From: Malurus cyaneus samueli
Lineage: Eukaryota; Chordata; Aves; Passeriformes; Maluridae
DNA length: 64,000 nt
Assembly (NCBI GenBank): GCA_009741485.1
Contig: CM019216.1
Coordinates: 59,310,548 to 59,374,547, forward strand
Direction: 5' to 3'
Below are positions 1 through 11,660 of this stretch, in pieces. Position 1 is the stretch's first letter, and every line of letters starts with the position of its first letter. Under the pieces are notes generated by a model. It worked only from the letters and a program-made list of their open reading frames with translations, made no database searches and was not told the DNA's origin. A program made the translations under genes and the position numbers.

Positions 1-112
1 TCCCAGCAGGGAGCTCTAGGCAGGGATAGCACCACAGTGCCACAGTGGGCCTGTTCCTGCAGGGAGCTCACAAGAACATTTGGATGACAATTGGCAATCC
101 AGCCAAGACACA

Positions 113-134
113 CAGCAGCAGCAGCAGCAGCAGC
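113..134. repeat. (CAG)7 trinucleotide microsatellite
   Basis: Seven uninterrupted CAG units read on the plus strand. The tract lies in a short open frame, where it would encode polyserine, but nothing else supports coding. It is an ordinary short microsatellite. Confidence 0.95.
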
Positions 135-3100
135 TCACCAGACATGTCTGAACTATTACACATCATGATTACTTTATTAAACAAAAAAAGCTGTGTAAAA
201 GGACACCACATTTTCTGTTACAGGGATTACGAAATGCCAGAATTAAGATTGTCTATCCAGCCTTCATTATCCTCTTTTGTATATGTAGCATGATTGTCTT
301 CACTCATGTTCACACACTTCCCTCCCCATGAGACTTCCTCTGGCACAGTCTCTAAATGGGTGATTATTCAAATTTTCATTTCATCTTCCTTATTGGATAT
401 TTGAACTTATTTAATGCCTATCAAAACCTGCAGTGATTATAAAATTATTCATCCCTTCCAATTCCCCATTAGGTTACTCACAGTCACATCTAAATCCTTC
501 TCAAGCACCAATCTTTACAATGTCCTGAAGGGAAGAATGGGTATTAAGTGTCCATCTTACAGCAGAAAAAAAAAGGAGAGTAAGCCCAAAATTGTCAAAA
601 TTGTCCATTAGTTTTCTGTGCCCAACATGAAACATCAATATATCATGTATTTTACAGTTCTTTATATACTCAGATTATAGCTCCACTTAACTCTAAATAC
701 AACTGTGAGCGCTGAACAAGAGGCCTCTTGTCTGTCTGCAGTTCCTAACCTTGCTGACTCTTCCCACCTTTTGCAGCTCAATGGGACAGATAACTAAGAG
801 CAGGGTAGCAGCCTGAGCACAGTAAAGAAGCACAGAATCTTTCTCTACTCCCCTTCTGCACCCTCAGCGAAATCAGACACTTCACTGACAAAGTATGAGC
901 CTTAAAAATCCAAATTATACTAAAGACTACAATCAAAGTTACACTTTAAAAACAAAATACAGTTTCAACAGGCTATCAAGATTAAAGCAGTCCTTATACT
1001 AATAGTCATAAAAGGGTTTATTTCACATAAGCTACCCAGGTATCTCCTGCAAAATATACATTCAAAGCATAAAGGATCTGGAGCTGCTGAGCAAAAGCAT
1101 GTAATAATTTTTTCAAAAAGGCTGAAATTATATTATTTTCCCAGTTTGGAAACAGATAAAGTATTTTTACTTAAAAAACTCTCACAATGAACTTTTTTGA
1201 AGCACAAACTGAAAGCAGCTTCCTGGATGGGTAATTTTGAGAAAAAGATAATTGAGAGCATTGTTTTATAAAGGCATGTCCTGAAAGGCATTCCCTGTAA
1301 GAATCCAGCAGCTATAGGCAGGAAGAGGAGCTGATGTCCTTGAAAACATGCACGCACCTGGCTGCACTGGGAGTCACACCCCAAACTCTGGAGGGTCGGG
1401 TCCCCTGTGTCAGGCAGACTGCGGTGCTGGACCGTGCTCCCTCTTGCAGATGTCAGCGAGTGCCCACGCCTGTGTCCTCACAGCTTGAGCCTGGAGATTT
1501 CCCTAAGCAGAAACTGCCAGGCATCTAACACATATCAAATTCAAGCTTGTTTTCTGTGATATAGCCAGACATCCACCAGGGACAAGACTGAAACCACCAA
1601 ACCCATTTTACAAGTGACCTAAGCCAGAATCCAGCTCTCCAGAGGCAAAAGGCTAGTAAATTAACCTCCTGTGTCACCTAACCCTTCACTATTGATTAGT
1701 AATTATTCTTTTCAAATGAAACAAGGACATAGGACATAAGGTCATCTACAGTATATCCTGAGAAAAGCCAATGTTTCCCTACATCCTTCCATCAATCACT
1801 GCTGAGCACTGACTTGAAAGAAAAAAGTTCTCATTGAAACACAATTAAAAAAGTAATTTAACTCAGTCTGCATAAACCAAGAAGAGCTTGTGGATGCAAG
1901 CCTGTTCTGAGATAGGCGTGACAGGCACAGCTATGGGCAATTCTTCAATCTGAAGAAGCCATTGGAAAATTTAATAAAATAAGTGGTCAGTGAGTAAATT
2001 AAACAACCAGGGACTAGTGAAGCTAGTTTAGTGATGCTCAGAATTCTTCCATACTGGCTCCCTTTGGCTATACTGACCTCCCTGCTGCCTTTGATCATTT
2101 CTTTCCTTTGTATCTTTTCCTACATCTAATTAACTGCTAATTAATTGATTGAAAAACATGCTGCTCATACAAATGCACCCACTGAATTCTTTTATTACCT
2201 GAAAAAAACCACTCTACCTTTTTTTGAGCTGTATTTGTTGCAGGAAAAGGAACCATTGGGAAAAGAAATATATCTATATCCTTAAAGGATACAGCACTTA
2301 AAAACTTTGAGGGACCCTATATTGTCCTCTGTGATAACCAATGCTGTACTCTCCTGAAGTCTGACTTAGAGTATGGTCCCACCTGTTCCATTTGCTAGCC
2401 CTATAGGCTAAGACTCAAATTTCCAGAAATCTCCTCTGACTCTAAATTTAAGATGTGTTGCATGTTTTGAAGCTGAGACTTGCAATGGGCTTTATTTAAG
2501 CAAAGATCCCATGTCACAGCTGCACTTTTGGACATCAGAAATTTGTTTTCTTTTCAATCTATTATAAACTCAAATTTTCTGCAGTAGAATAAGTTCTGTG
2601 GTGCAAATTCTGAGCAGAAAGAAACATCATGGTCTCTAGGATAGTTTTTCTGCAATATACTTGATTACTAGCTTCCTTGAGGAATTAGTGATGTTGCTTT
2701 ATTTCAACAAAATAACAAGGGGAGTCAGTTACAAGTCACCACACCATTTACCCAAGATTTTGAAGGATGCTGCTTCAGTTAAAGCTAAAATATATGGTTA
2801 GTTTACAATTTCTTCCAAGATTTCAGAAGACACAGGAGAATCTCTTACCTGAGTTATAAGAGGGCACATGCAACATGGAAAATATAGTGCACAGTGTTCT
2901 CAATACATTAATACCAGAAGTTTACAATAGCAATTAGAGCACACAGAGTAAAATGTATATTTGGATTACATCCTGTCAGTCAATATATTTCTAAGGGAGT
3001 GAAACTTGTTCACTGTTTCATGGTGAGTTGATAACTCTAATATCTTAAATATGTATGAAGTGCATTTTATCTGAATTCATGTTTGACATATAAAAATAGA

Positions 3101-3195
3101 AGAATCTAAATTTCAACGTTTTCGCTAAGGCCATAATATGAAGTTATTTTAGAATTAAGGTTATCATGAACTCAGCTTGGTGGCATTTGGGTTTT
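135..3195. other. Intergenic unique DNA, no gene seen
   Basis: AT-rich sequence with no long open frame, no recognisable transposon and no strong CpG content. The block at about 2125-2160 has overlapping TAATTA-type homeodomain cores. I see nothing else to annotate. Confidence 0.6.
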
Positions 3196-3222
3196 ATTAC
3201 TATTATTGTTATTATTATTACT
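3196..3222. repeat. Imperfect (TTA)n tract running into poly-T
   Basis: TTA/TTG units followed by a short T run. Simple low-complexity DNA. Confidence 0.85.
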
Positions 3223-6200
3223 TTTTTTTACAGTAGAAATCTCAAAACAGGTATTAACCTTACACACTATACACACTGGATCCAATTCTCAGATCCAACT
3301 TGGCCTGTTGCTATCAAAGCATTTACCTGAAAAGCAAGCTAAGAACTGACCTAAAAGGAAAGACTGGTCTGAAGCACAGCCAGGCTCCCACCTAACGTGC
3401 AAGAAGAGAGGAGTATCACTGCTGAGGTTGAAAGCAGAGAGCAAAGCCTCCCACCACAGCAGTCTGCTTGACTCAAGCCAGAAGAGCCTCCCTTTTCTAT
3501 CTTTTAATGTGCTCTTTATTTAGCTTTATATCACCTTCAGTGTATATTCTTCTTTCTAATCCCAAATATCACAATTTTTTTTATTACAGCATACTCTAAG
3601 GAAGATCCATGTCATTCACCTTTCTCTAGATATCCCAGTCCTGTGTTCCACAGCCCCTGTGCAGCATTTCCTGTGTAGATCTCTCTCTTACAGACTTCAT
3701 CCTTTTTCGGTATACATGGACCATCCCAATCAACTGATTCAGCCAAATACTAATCTCATTTTTATATCTTTTCATCCTTTTTATATCTTTCCCTGTTGCT
3801 GCAATAGAAGATATTTCTTTATTCTTCTCAAGAATCTTCATTGCCATCCTTTGCTCTGAATGCTCCACCCAAGATTCAACTCCAGTTTGGAAGGAGTTTT
3901 CATGAACACCCACAAAGTCTGCTCTCATACCAGCTCATCTTAAAAATATTTTTCATCCTACTAATAGACTTTGAGAAATTAGTTTGCTGGCATGATGAAA
4001 CTATAATTCACAGCATTATAGGATCATCCTTCTCTTGTTTTACTTCATCTTTCTGAATAAACCTTTGTTTTTATTTAGATTATGCACTGCCTCACATGCA
4101 ACTTCTCTGGTATACATCAATACATATAACATAAAATTATGTTGGCAACTTTTCCACCCTATTTCTGAGACTGATTCAAATGAAGGACAAAGCATACTTC
4201 TCTTCACTTTTGCCTATTTCCACAATCAGATGTTAATGTATTGCATATTTCAGATTCTGACCAAGAGAATGTAAAATTAAAGCAACCTTCCCTCACAGTT
4301 TACCCATTTTCAAGGTTTAATAGTTTGTCTGATGTCATTCAATACTAGAAGTCTGAGCAATGCAAATTTCATCACATAAATCTTACAGAAAATACTTAGG
4401 CCAAGAATTTTGATGTTTTAAAGATAAACATTTGAGTGCTTTCCAAGCTTTGTGCAGGACCTCCTTCCCCTGGCATTTATTCAATATCTGTTGGAAAGAT
4501 GCTTTCAGTTTCTCTGCCCATTGAAGCTGGAGCAATCCTAACAATCCTAAGTTTTCTCCGTTCAAAACCTCTGGAGTTTTATCATTACCATGATACCACA
4601 TTCATTTTTAAAGTGTTGATTTGTTCTTCCTCTGTAAATTCTTAAAATTTCTGGTTTTCTTGGTGATAACATTTGTAGGGAGCTATACCTTTTCAATAGT
4701 TTCTAAGAAGATAGCAAAAGATTAGGCTGTATCATATCAGGCAGAGGGATACTGGAAAATATAGAGGATCAATTTCTTCAAATATTATTCCTAACATTTT
4801 CAATAGTCCTTCCAATATTTTCACATTACTTGAAAATTGATGTTAGATATTTATATTTTTCATAGTGCTAAGAAAGCTTTGAGAATAAACAGATGATGCT
4901 GTGCAAAAAGGCATTGAAAATGAAATAGGGTTAACAGACCACAGGAAATGCTTTGGCTGCAAATGAAACTGGATTGCTGCTCTTTGTTGCTCTAAAAGAA
5001 TGACTGAACAACATAAATTTGATTGTGACTCCCTAAGACTCCTAATGAACAGGTATAAAGATCATCAATAATAAAAAGAACAATTAATTTCCTCTGAGAG
5101 TTTAATAGACAGTGGACATGAGCAAATTGAAACTAGACAGTTATTTCGAACTGAGGCCAAAATATTGCCAGAGCAATATGAAGACCTCTTTATTGTTTAC
5201 ATGAATGCTTTCTTTGAGCAAACAGATGTTCTAGAATTATAAATCAAATACATTTCATGAAGGTTAACATCCTCTGGAAAATAACTAGTTTGCTAGAGTT
5301 GGATTACAAAGAAGTTTACTTCTTTAAAAAGGAATTTTGCAGCTAGCAGATATACTAAACCGAAAAGTTCCCCATAGTGACATATTTCTACATTTTTTAG
5401 AAATTAAACCCAATACTGTTAACATAAAAATGTCAGTGCCTGAGTATGCAAAATGACCTTTTTTTATAATTCTTTTTAAAAAATATGAACATCTGAGCTA
5501 GAATTGCAATGGCTTCAACACTATGGATTAACATCATGCAAGAGACCACAATTATGTCAAAGCAACCATTTCACTCTGGTAAGGACAAATTAGACATTTT
5601 TGAATGTGCTAAATAAGTGAACAATCTGTCACTTATGTCACTTAATATCTTCATGCTTTTAAATGGCAGGTTTTTTTCCCTCTGGCACTTGTGGTTTTCC
5701 ACCAGGAAAGGACATTGTTCTGGAAGGTCTAGCAAAAAAGCATTAAAATTTAACCACAAAAAAAAATTTCAAGTAGCATTAAGGATCTGATTTAAGCCCA
5801 CAAAAGCAATGAAATCTGAGTGTAAGTCAATTATGATTGACATGTGTCCCTTAACATATGCTAGATACTCCTTGCTGCACATGCAGGAAGTTATTAAAAC
5901 CATTTAACAATACATTTTGCACGATGACAGCCAGATCAAGAAGCATGGTCAATTAAAAAAAGAGATAGATAAATTCAAAAATTAGGGGAGTTAATTCATT
6001 ACAGGGTTGTAATTAAAAGCTTGAATGATTATGTAAACCTTTGTGGGCCACTAGTTGGACTGTCAGTCACATACTAACAAGCTGAAGGGACCCCGCAAAG
6101 AACCAAAACTTTCCCCCTGGCTGCCTACAGCGAGTCCTGTAAACTCAGAAACAGACCTGTGCAGAGAGGTGATTTGCTGTACAGAAATGGCAATCTCTGC

Positions 6201-7190
6201 TAATCCTGTTGAAGTTTCTTGGAGCTGCAGGTGCTTAAAACTTTTGTCTGTGAGAGCCTGACTTCTGAAAATTTTGTTTGTGGATATTAGCGTTCGGTCG
6301 TGGAAACCGATTCTTAGTATCAAGATTCTCACATTGCTTTAAAAATAGGAACAGGTGAAGAGAACTCTGAAATTTGGAACCTATGTTTACAAAAGGCCTT
6401 CAATAACAAGATGAGAGTATCTTCAAAGATGTCCATAAGAGAGAAAGAAAAAGTGAGGGAAGAAAGGAAGGAGAGAACTGGAAGCAATGTGGTACTTAGT
6501 TGTTTTGTAGGAGGTGCAGCTCTTTAAAGCACACTCAGAATGGTGCTGCTAGGAAAGCAGGTTTTGAGTGAATGTTAGTGAGGTCTGCAAATCAGCTGAA
6601 TTCTGCAACACAAGCACATTCACTGCCTCCCGCTGTCAGAGGGGCTGTGGTTTAGCAAACATTTTTTTGCTCTGAGACCCGGAGCTGTTCACGCAGAGAG
6701 ACCAAAGCTCCTCTGATAACTCCTGTCTAAAAGACATCCAGCCATGTTCACATAGCACCAGGCTCCAACAAATGCAATGATCTCACATCTCTGGCAGGGT
6801 GGAGCCTAAGTGGGATCAGGACAGCTCTATTTCTGTCTGCCCATAAAGAAGTAACAACCATGGAATGAAATACAGATTCATTTCCATATTTTGATATTAA
6901 AAAAACTTCATTACTTTGATAAAAGACTGTCCCCTCTCAACACCACTATCTTCTCTGTCCCCTTTTTTCCTTGATTTTTACTATTTAAATTGCAAAATTT
7001 TTTTCAGTACATCTTCTATTATGGCACATAAAACAGTAATGGACAGATATTCATTTCTGCATTTAGGCTCAGTTGCAGGACAGCTACGATTTGTGGTATA
7101 AATGGTGAGAACATACCTCTAACCCTCTCCTGGCACACCCATCCAACAGTATGGAACATTTTGCCGTGAAGTAACACTCAGGCTCACACA
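3223..7190. other. Intergenic unique DNA, no gene seen
   Basis: About 4 kb of AT-rich sequence. A 100-codon minus-strand open frame at 3626-3928 has a plausible amino-acid mix (charged, possibly helical), but it has no recognisable domain and no splice or promoter context, so I do not call it a gene. The rest shows no repeat family that I recognise. Confidence 0.55.
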
Positions 7191-7194
7191 AGCA

Positions 7195-7298
7195 TTGTCT
7201 CCGCACTGCAGAAGGACACAGAACAGTTACAAAACTTCCCCAAGGTCATTGTGAAGTCTCTGTCAAAACAAGAATAGAACACACATGATTGCCAGTTT
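7195..7298 (-). mobile_element. MIR-type SINE (or L2 3' end) remnant
   Basis: On the plus strand the order is a GGACACAGAACAG segment, then ACTTCCCCAAGGTCA, then a segment resembling the 'CAGAGCCAGGATTAGAACCC' part of reversed MIR. This matches the reverse complement of the MIR core and tail (the 'tgaccttgggcaagtcactta' block). MIR is a tRNA-derived SINE that was mobilised by L2 and is ancient in amniotes. The copy is heavily diverged, so the boundaries are approximate and L2/MIR3 remains possible. Confidence 0.6.
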
Positions 7299-8397
7299 CT
7301 ACTTTAGCTATATAATGATTATTTCCCTGACACACAACATCTCTTTATGCATATGTCCTTAGTAATAAAAAATAAGGAAAAGAAATACATCAGATACATA
7401 TGGTGCCATCTGTAAGCAGAACTCTCTCTAAACAATATGTCTTTCAAATTTTTCCATGAGGCATCACCATCTCTTTAAGGACTTTATCATCATTACTGAC
7501 ACATAATCATTCCTTGCAGGTGGAAAACATTGTGCTGAGAGATAATTGGGATAGTTATTGGATATGACTCCTCACTGGTTTTAAGACAGTATGAAGGCAT
7601 GATTGCATTCTGCTCAAAGAAAAGAATGAATATTCTCTGCATTTATGTCAGATTGAGTGATTTATGGGTATTGTAAGTACTGCATTAGATTATAAGGTCT
7701 AACATTATCTGATAGGATGCAATGCAAACCTAAAATATGGATGCTTTCCCCTGTGAGAGAGGAAAACCTATTTTGGCTGTTGGAGTCACATTTGCTATTG
7801 GTTTATCTGGGTGGGGTAATCTGATTTCAACTTATGTAGGGAAAACTGTCATCTAACAGTACCACACTCATGGTAAGGGGAACAAATATTTTGAAAACCC
7901 TGCCCAAATAAGTGGGCCTATTAATGAAAAAATTCTGGTGCCTGTAAATGAGCTCTTTGCTGACACATTTGTGAGCAACACATCACTCTTAGGAATCCTG
8001 CTTGTCGTGGGCAGCTTAAATGGCTAAGCAAGCTCTGGTTCCCCAAATAAGGGCTGGGGCTTGAGAGTATGTGGGAGAAAAAGGGGGCAGTTGGAGGGAG
8101 AAACTTCTCCTACAAGGTCTTTTAGAGGAAAATCTCCTATGCAGAGCAAGAAAAATAGCTTTACATAGCTAAGAAACCTCTAAGGGAGCATTCAATCTGT
8201 TTTCCTTTGCTCTCTGGGATAATATTCACACATGCTATGTGTGGAGGTTCGGGTGTTTTATTCTAATTGTGTCACACCTGAAGAAGATTAAACAGGTAGA
8301 AATATGTGCACTATGTGAACAGCAGGTGTGTGACACCCAGCAAATGAGGACAAGTACACTTCTGCAACAAAGTTAATTTTTGTCTTTAATTCAAAAT
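7299..8397. other. Intergenic unique DNA, no gene seen
   Basis: AT-rich with no defensible open frame. No repeat family is recognised. Confidence 0.55.
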
Positions 8398-8470
8398 TGG
8401 TCTGACCCAAAGCCCATTGGAACCAATGTAAGCTTCTGCATTAACTTCAGAGGGTTTTGAATCAGGGCCA
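8398..8470. mobile_element. Ancient palindromic MITE-like element
   Basis: Two imperfect inverted arms enclose a short middle. The left arm (8398-8416) contains CTGACCCAAAGCCC. The right arm (8451-8470), when reversed, gives CTGATTCAAAACCCT. The internal 'CCCATTGGAACCAATG' and 'TTAACTTCAGAGGG' resemble the 'cccattgacttcaatggg' centre of palindromic non-autonomous DNA transposons that are scattered through reptile and bird genomes. The arms agree at about 14 of 19 positions. No transposase is present, as expected for a MITE. The exact Repbase family is not assigned. Confidence 0.55.
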
Positions 8471-9018
8471 GTATCATTCCGGTTGTTAGGGCTCATTGTT
8501 TAATTTTAGTAAAAGAAAACTGTTTAATTTCCTTTTTAAGAATAAAAAAATTCACAAGATCAATGCCAGTTTTGTTCATTTTTTTTATGGAAAGCTTCTT
8601 CACTGGATACTTTGTCAGTAGAGTGGCTAAATCATGGCATATTTTAAGATCTCATTCAATGAAAAGGGATGTCAGAAATTAACAGATCCAAAATTTACAT
8701 CTCATGCTATGGAAGCTTTCCAGGATGGGGGAGGACAAAAAGTGAAGAAACCAGACATAATTTTATTGCCTAGGAAGAACTTTGACTATTGTTCTATGCT
8801 GCTTTCATGGGATATAATGTCACTATATGCAATTCTACAGGCATTTCCAGTCATTGTTTCATACACGGAATTCCCACTGAAGTCACTAGCATGCAACTCC
8901 ATGGCAGGATACAGCGGTAAGAGCAGTGAATTTTGTCCTAATGCAACAGGTCAGATGACTACAAAGTCATCACCAAGCCAGGTGATCACACTACTGGAGC
9001 TGAATTTCCTCTGAAAAA
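8471..9018. other. Intergenic unique DNA beside assembly gap
   Basis: A 126-codon plus-strand open frame (8634-9014) ends just before the gap. It shows no recognisable motif, and I treat it as chance. Confidence 0.5.
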
Positions 9019-9038
9019 NNNNNNNNNNNNNNNNNNNN
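9019..9038. other. Assembly gap (20 N)
   Basis: Exactly 20 N characters. Its true length is unknown. It directly precedes the first copy of a locally duplicated 50-mer, so the gap may hide more repeat sequence. Confidence 1.
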
Positions 9039-9040
9039 AA

Positions 9041-9090
9041 CATGACATATTGGTTCTCAACAAATTTGGATTTTGTCCCCATTTTCTGCC
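9041..9090 (+). repeat. Local direct repeat, copy 1
   Basis: This 50-base segment starts two bases after the gap and matches 9585-9634 at 44 of 50 positions (six substitutions, no indels). The offset is 544 bases. The similarity ends abruptly after the shared '..TTGCC / ..CTGCC' block. Confidence 0.85.
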
Positions 9091-9584
9091 ACTTGGGAAT
9101 ATTGCAATATCCTAGACACTGCTCATGGCCATGAATACAATTGTCTTCCTAAGTGGCCTCCAAAACCTACCATGTCTAGGCATGTTGCATTTAAGGCACT
9201 CAGTGTCATGGATATAATTTTTCCAAACATGCAGTCTTGCGGCTATTTTCAGTTTATCATCATTATATTGTGCCTGAGGCAGTTCTTAAAAAGAAATTCT
9301 GATGAAAATGTTTTTGTCAGTTTTATGAGGAATGGAAGAATGAAGGATATAGTCTCATTGTACAAAGAAAAAAACATGGTAACACAGCTCCTGCAAAAAT
9401 GTCTGATTCTGAGATGTGAAATTTAGCATGGGTCTCTCGTGCTTGAAAAAATAGATTGAGTGATAATAAACAAGAGAAAAATCATTCTTATGCATGCTTA
9501 GTAGACAAGTGGCCTGAGGAAGAGTGTTTGTGATATCATCCCATGATAGAGGGAAATTTGTTTTATTCTCTGGAAAGTGGATAC

Positions 9585-9700
9585 CGTGTCATATTGGTTC
9601 TCAGCAAATCTGGATTTTGTCCTCATTTTTGCCTCATGAGTGGCGCTGAGAAAATCACTTTCCTCTACTTTGTCTCTGTTTCCCAGCTTTAAAATAAGAA
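9585..9700 (+). mobile_element. Direct repeat copy 2 running into a MIR-like tail
   Basis: The first 50 bases duplicate 9041-9090. From about 9640 the sequence follows the MIR 3' pattern: AAATCACTTTCCTCT, then CTCTGTTTCCCAGC, then TTTAAAATAAGAA. This corresponds to the MIR 'agtcacttaacctctctg..cagtttccccatctgtaaaatgg' region in the plus orientation. The shared 50-mer may therefore be the upstream part of an old SINE, or an independent local duplication joined to one. Confidence 0.45.
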
Positions 9701-9808
9701 AGACATATCTTAGCACTTTTTTTCTTCTCTTTTTCATAATTTCCTTCTTTTTTATGATCTCTCAGACCCCTCAATTATAGATTCAGAAAAGAACTAGATA
9801 GTGTTGGT

Positions 9809-9831
9809 ACTATTATTATTATTATTATTAG
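9809..9831. repeat. (ATT)n microsatellite
   Basis: About seven uninterrupted ATT units. Confidence 0.9.
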
Positions 9832-10083
9832 CCTAAATTAACATGAAAATAAACCAGAAATTATGACTTTACAACTTTTTTTTTAACACAAATTGTCCAG
9901 TGTTCACTCTGGCACAAAATTGTTTTGTATAAGAGGATAGAGAAATAACAAGGTAATAAGGCTACTTTTCTTACAATTGATTTAGGTTAGTTCATACTTA
10001 TGAAGTCCAGTTTGCATGTCTTTTATTTTTTCTCTTGTGAGAATACACAACTCAATTCCAAGAAACACAGAGGGTTGGAAACA

Positions 10084-10084
<1 letters not shown>

Positions 10085-10114
<30 letters not shown>
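10085..10114. repeat. Poly-A run of 30
   Basis: Thirty consecutive A, followed by an A-rich stretch interrupted by GCC and CC. No retrotransposed gene body is recognisable upstream, and avian CR1 elements do not end in poly-A, so this is not obviously a retrotransposon tail. Confidence 0.95.
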
Positions 10115-10115
<1 letters not shown>

Positions 10116-10257
10116 CCAAAAAAAACCAAACCCACAACATTTGAAATCAGGTTTTCCAAATAGTAGATGGTTTCACTTTATATCTATTTTAAAAAAATTA
10201 CTTAGTCGACATTTTAGGAGATAAAATGCTGCTTCATTTAGGGCTACATCTGCATAT

Positions 10258-10292
10258 GGGTGTGTGTGTGTGTGTATGCGGGCACACACGTG
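10258..10292. repeat. (TG)n / (CA)n alternating tract with hairpin potential
   Basis: A GT run (10261-10274) is separated by ATGCGGG from a CACACACG run (10283-10290), so the two can pair as a hairpin. Alternating purine-pyrimidine sequence also favours Z-DNA. Confidence 0.8.
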
Positions 10293-11089
10293 CTTCCACA
10301 CACTTTAATTAATGTTTGGTTCTGTAATACATTTAGAAGAAATAAAAAAGAAAAAAACCTGGTTTCTCAACTTCTTTAATTGACAATGTCGCATTAAGCT
10401 GAAGGATACATTTTATTCCAAGTGTATGGCAAAAGACAAGTCAAAAAGTTTACTCAGAGCCAAGGGCAACAGGGGAGTTGCCTTTTTCAAGAAACAAGGC
10501 TGTACAAAACTTGCAAAGTTTATGGAATCTCTCTGGTTTGTATTGCTTTACGAGATTTGACAGAGGAGTATTGTTTCCAGAAGTGTAACTTCTTAATGTA
10601 TTTCCCAGAATTCTGAAAATATTGAATGTAGGCAGTAGTGGTCTAAGGGTAACCTGCATCCTGCTGGAATAAACTTACCTATGCTTGGATAGAAGTGGGA
10701 AATTATATATAAAGACATACTCCTTTTTTTTTCCCCCAATAGATTCTTAAGCATTACACAAAGCTGTTGAGATACTAAAGATGCTTTTAGCACATGAGAA
10801 GTATACTTTAAAATCTTTCAAGTGTTGAGCAAAACCTTCTGCTTTGCTGTTTATTAATATTTTGCAGACAGCACAACACCCTTCTTCCCCTGCCTCTTCA
10901 TTTCACAAAATGCCTCATAGGTAGCATTCAAAGAAGGTCTGAAATTCTAATGCAAACTAACTAACTTGATCCAGAAGTCTCTTCTCAACTAAATTATCCT
11001 GATCATTAGTACAGCTTTATATGGTATTTCCATGGATGTAAAGCACACACAACAAATATTTTAATCCTCTGCTCTTCTGTGCTGGCCAT
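10293..11089. other. Intergenic unique DNA, no gene seen
   Basis: AT-rich. Short overlapping open frames on both strands (10422-10793) show no family resemblance. Confidence 0.5.
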
Positions 11090-11660
11090 GTGCAACCAAT
11101 TGATTGCTTTTTTAATTCTTTTCTTAATAATTAGTTCTTTATTTTTAATAATCTGTGAGCTGTGAAGCACTTACCATGGCTGCCACCCAGACTTTTCAAT
11201 AACATTAAAACAAAGCAAAACAAAAAAGCCCTCAAATATTGACTCAGTAATCTATCTCCCTCCCTCAAGGAAGGCTCGCCTGCCATAAAATTCCAATCAG
11301 TTGCACACACACAATTATGAAAATATGGGCCTCAAAACTTCATTCAAAAGCCTGATTACACTAAATATAGATCAACACGTAATTTCTCCTTCCTTTCTAT
11401 TTTTAAATCGTGTTTTTGACAAATGTTGAAATTATAATGAATGGTTTGGATTGTTTTTCTTTCTTTTTTGCATCAGAGGGTTTGTGGAGAGTTTCATGGG
11501 TTTAATAGCTCTGTATTCTTTATTGCTCCTTTAAAATACTAATAAAAGTGATGAAAAGGCATGAAAAATCATCACTGATTGCATAGGAATTCATTTAAAA
11601 TACGATCTTTCCTTTGCTCAGTTATCATCTGTGGTAGTGTTTCCTTACAGAAATGGTAAA
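11090..11660. promoter_or_regulatory. Candidate conserved regulatory block, homeodomain-type motifs
   Basis: AT-rich sequence with repeated homeodomain-like cores (CAATTGATTG, TTAATTC, TAATAATTAG, TAATAATC around 11096-11155), followed by CAATTATG and GATTACA-like words to about 11350 and further TAAT/ATTA words to 11600. It contains no simple-repeat decay and no transposon signature. This is the texture seen in developmental enhancers, but AT-rich DNA yields such cores by chance and conservation cannot be seen here. Confidence 0.3.

Noticed and set aside
3626..3928. 100-codon minus-strand open frame with charged, possibly helical residues
   Set aside because: No recognisable domain, no promoter or splice context, an opposing open frame on the plus strand, and length expected by chance in 64 kb.
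10085..10114. Poly-A tail of a processed pseudogene
   Set aside because: The upstream sequence resembles no known gene, and no target-site duplication is apparent.
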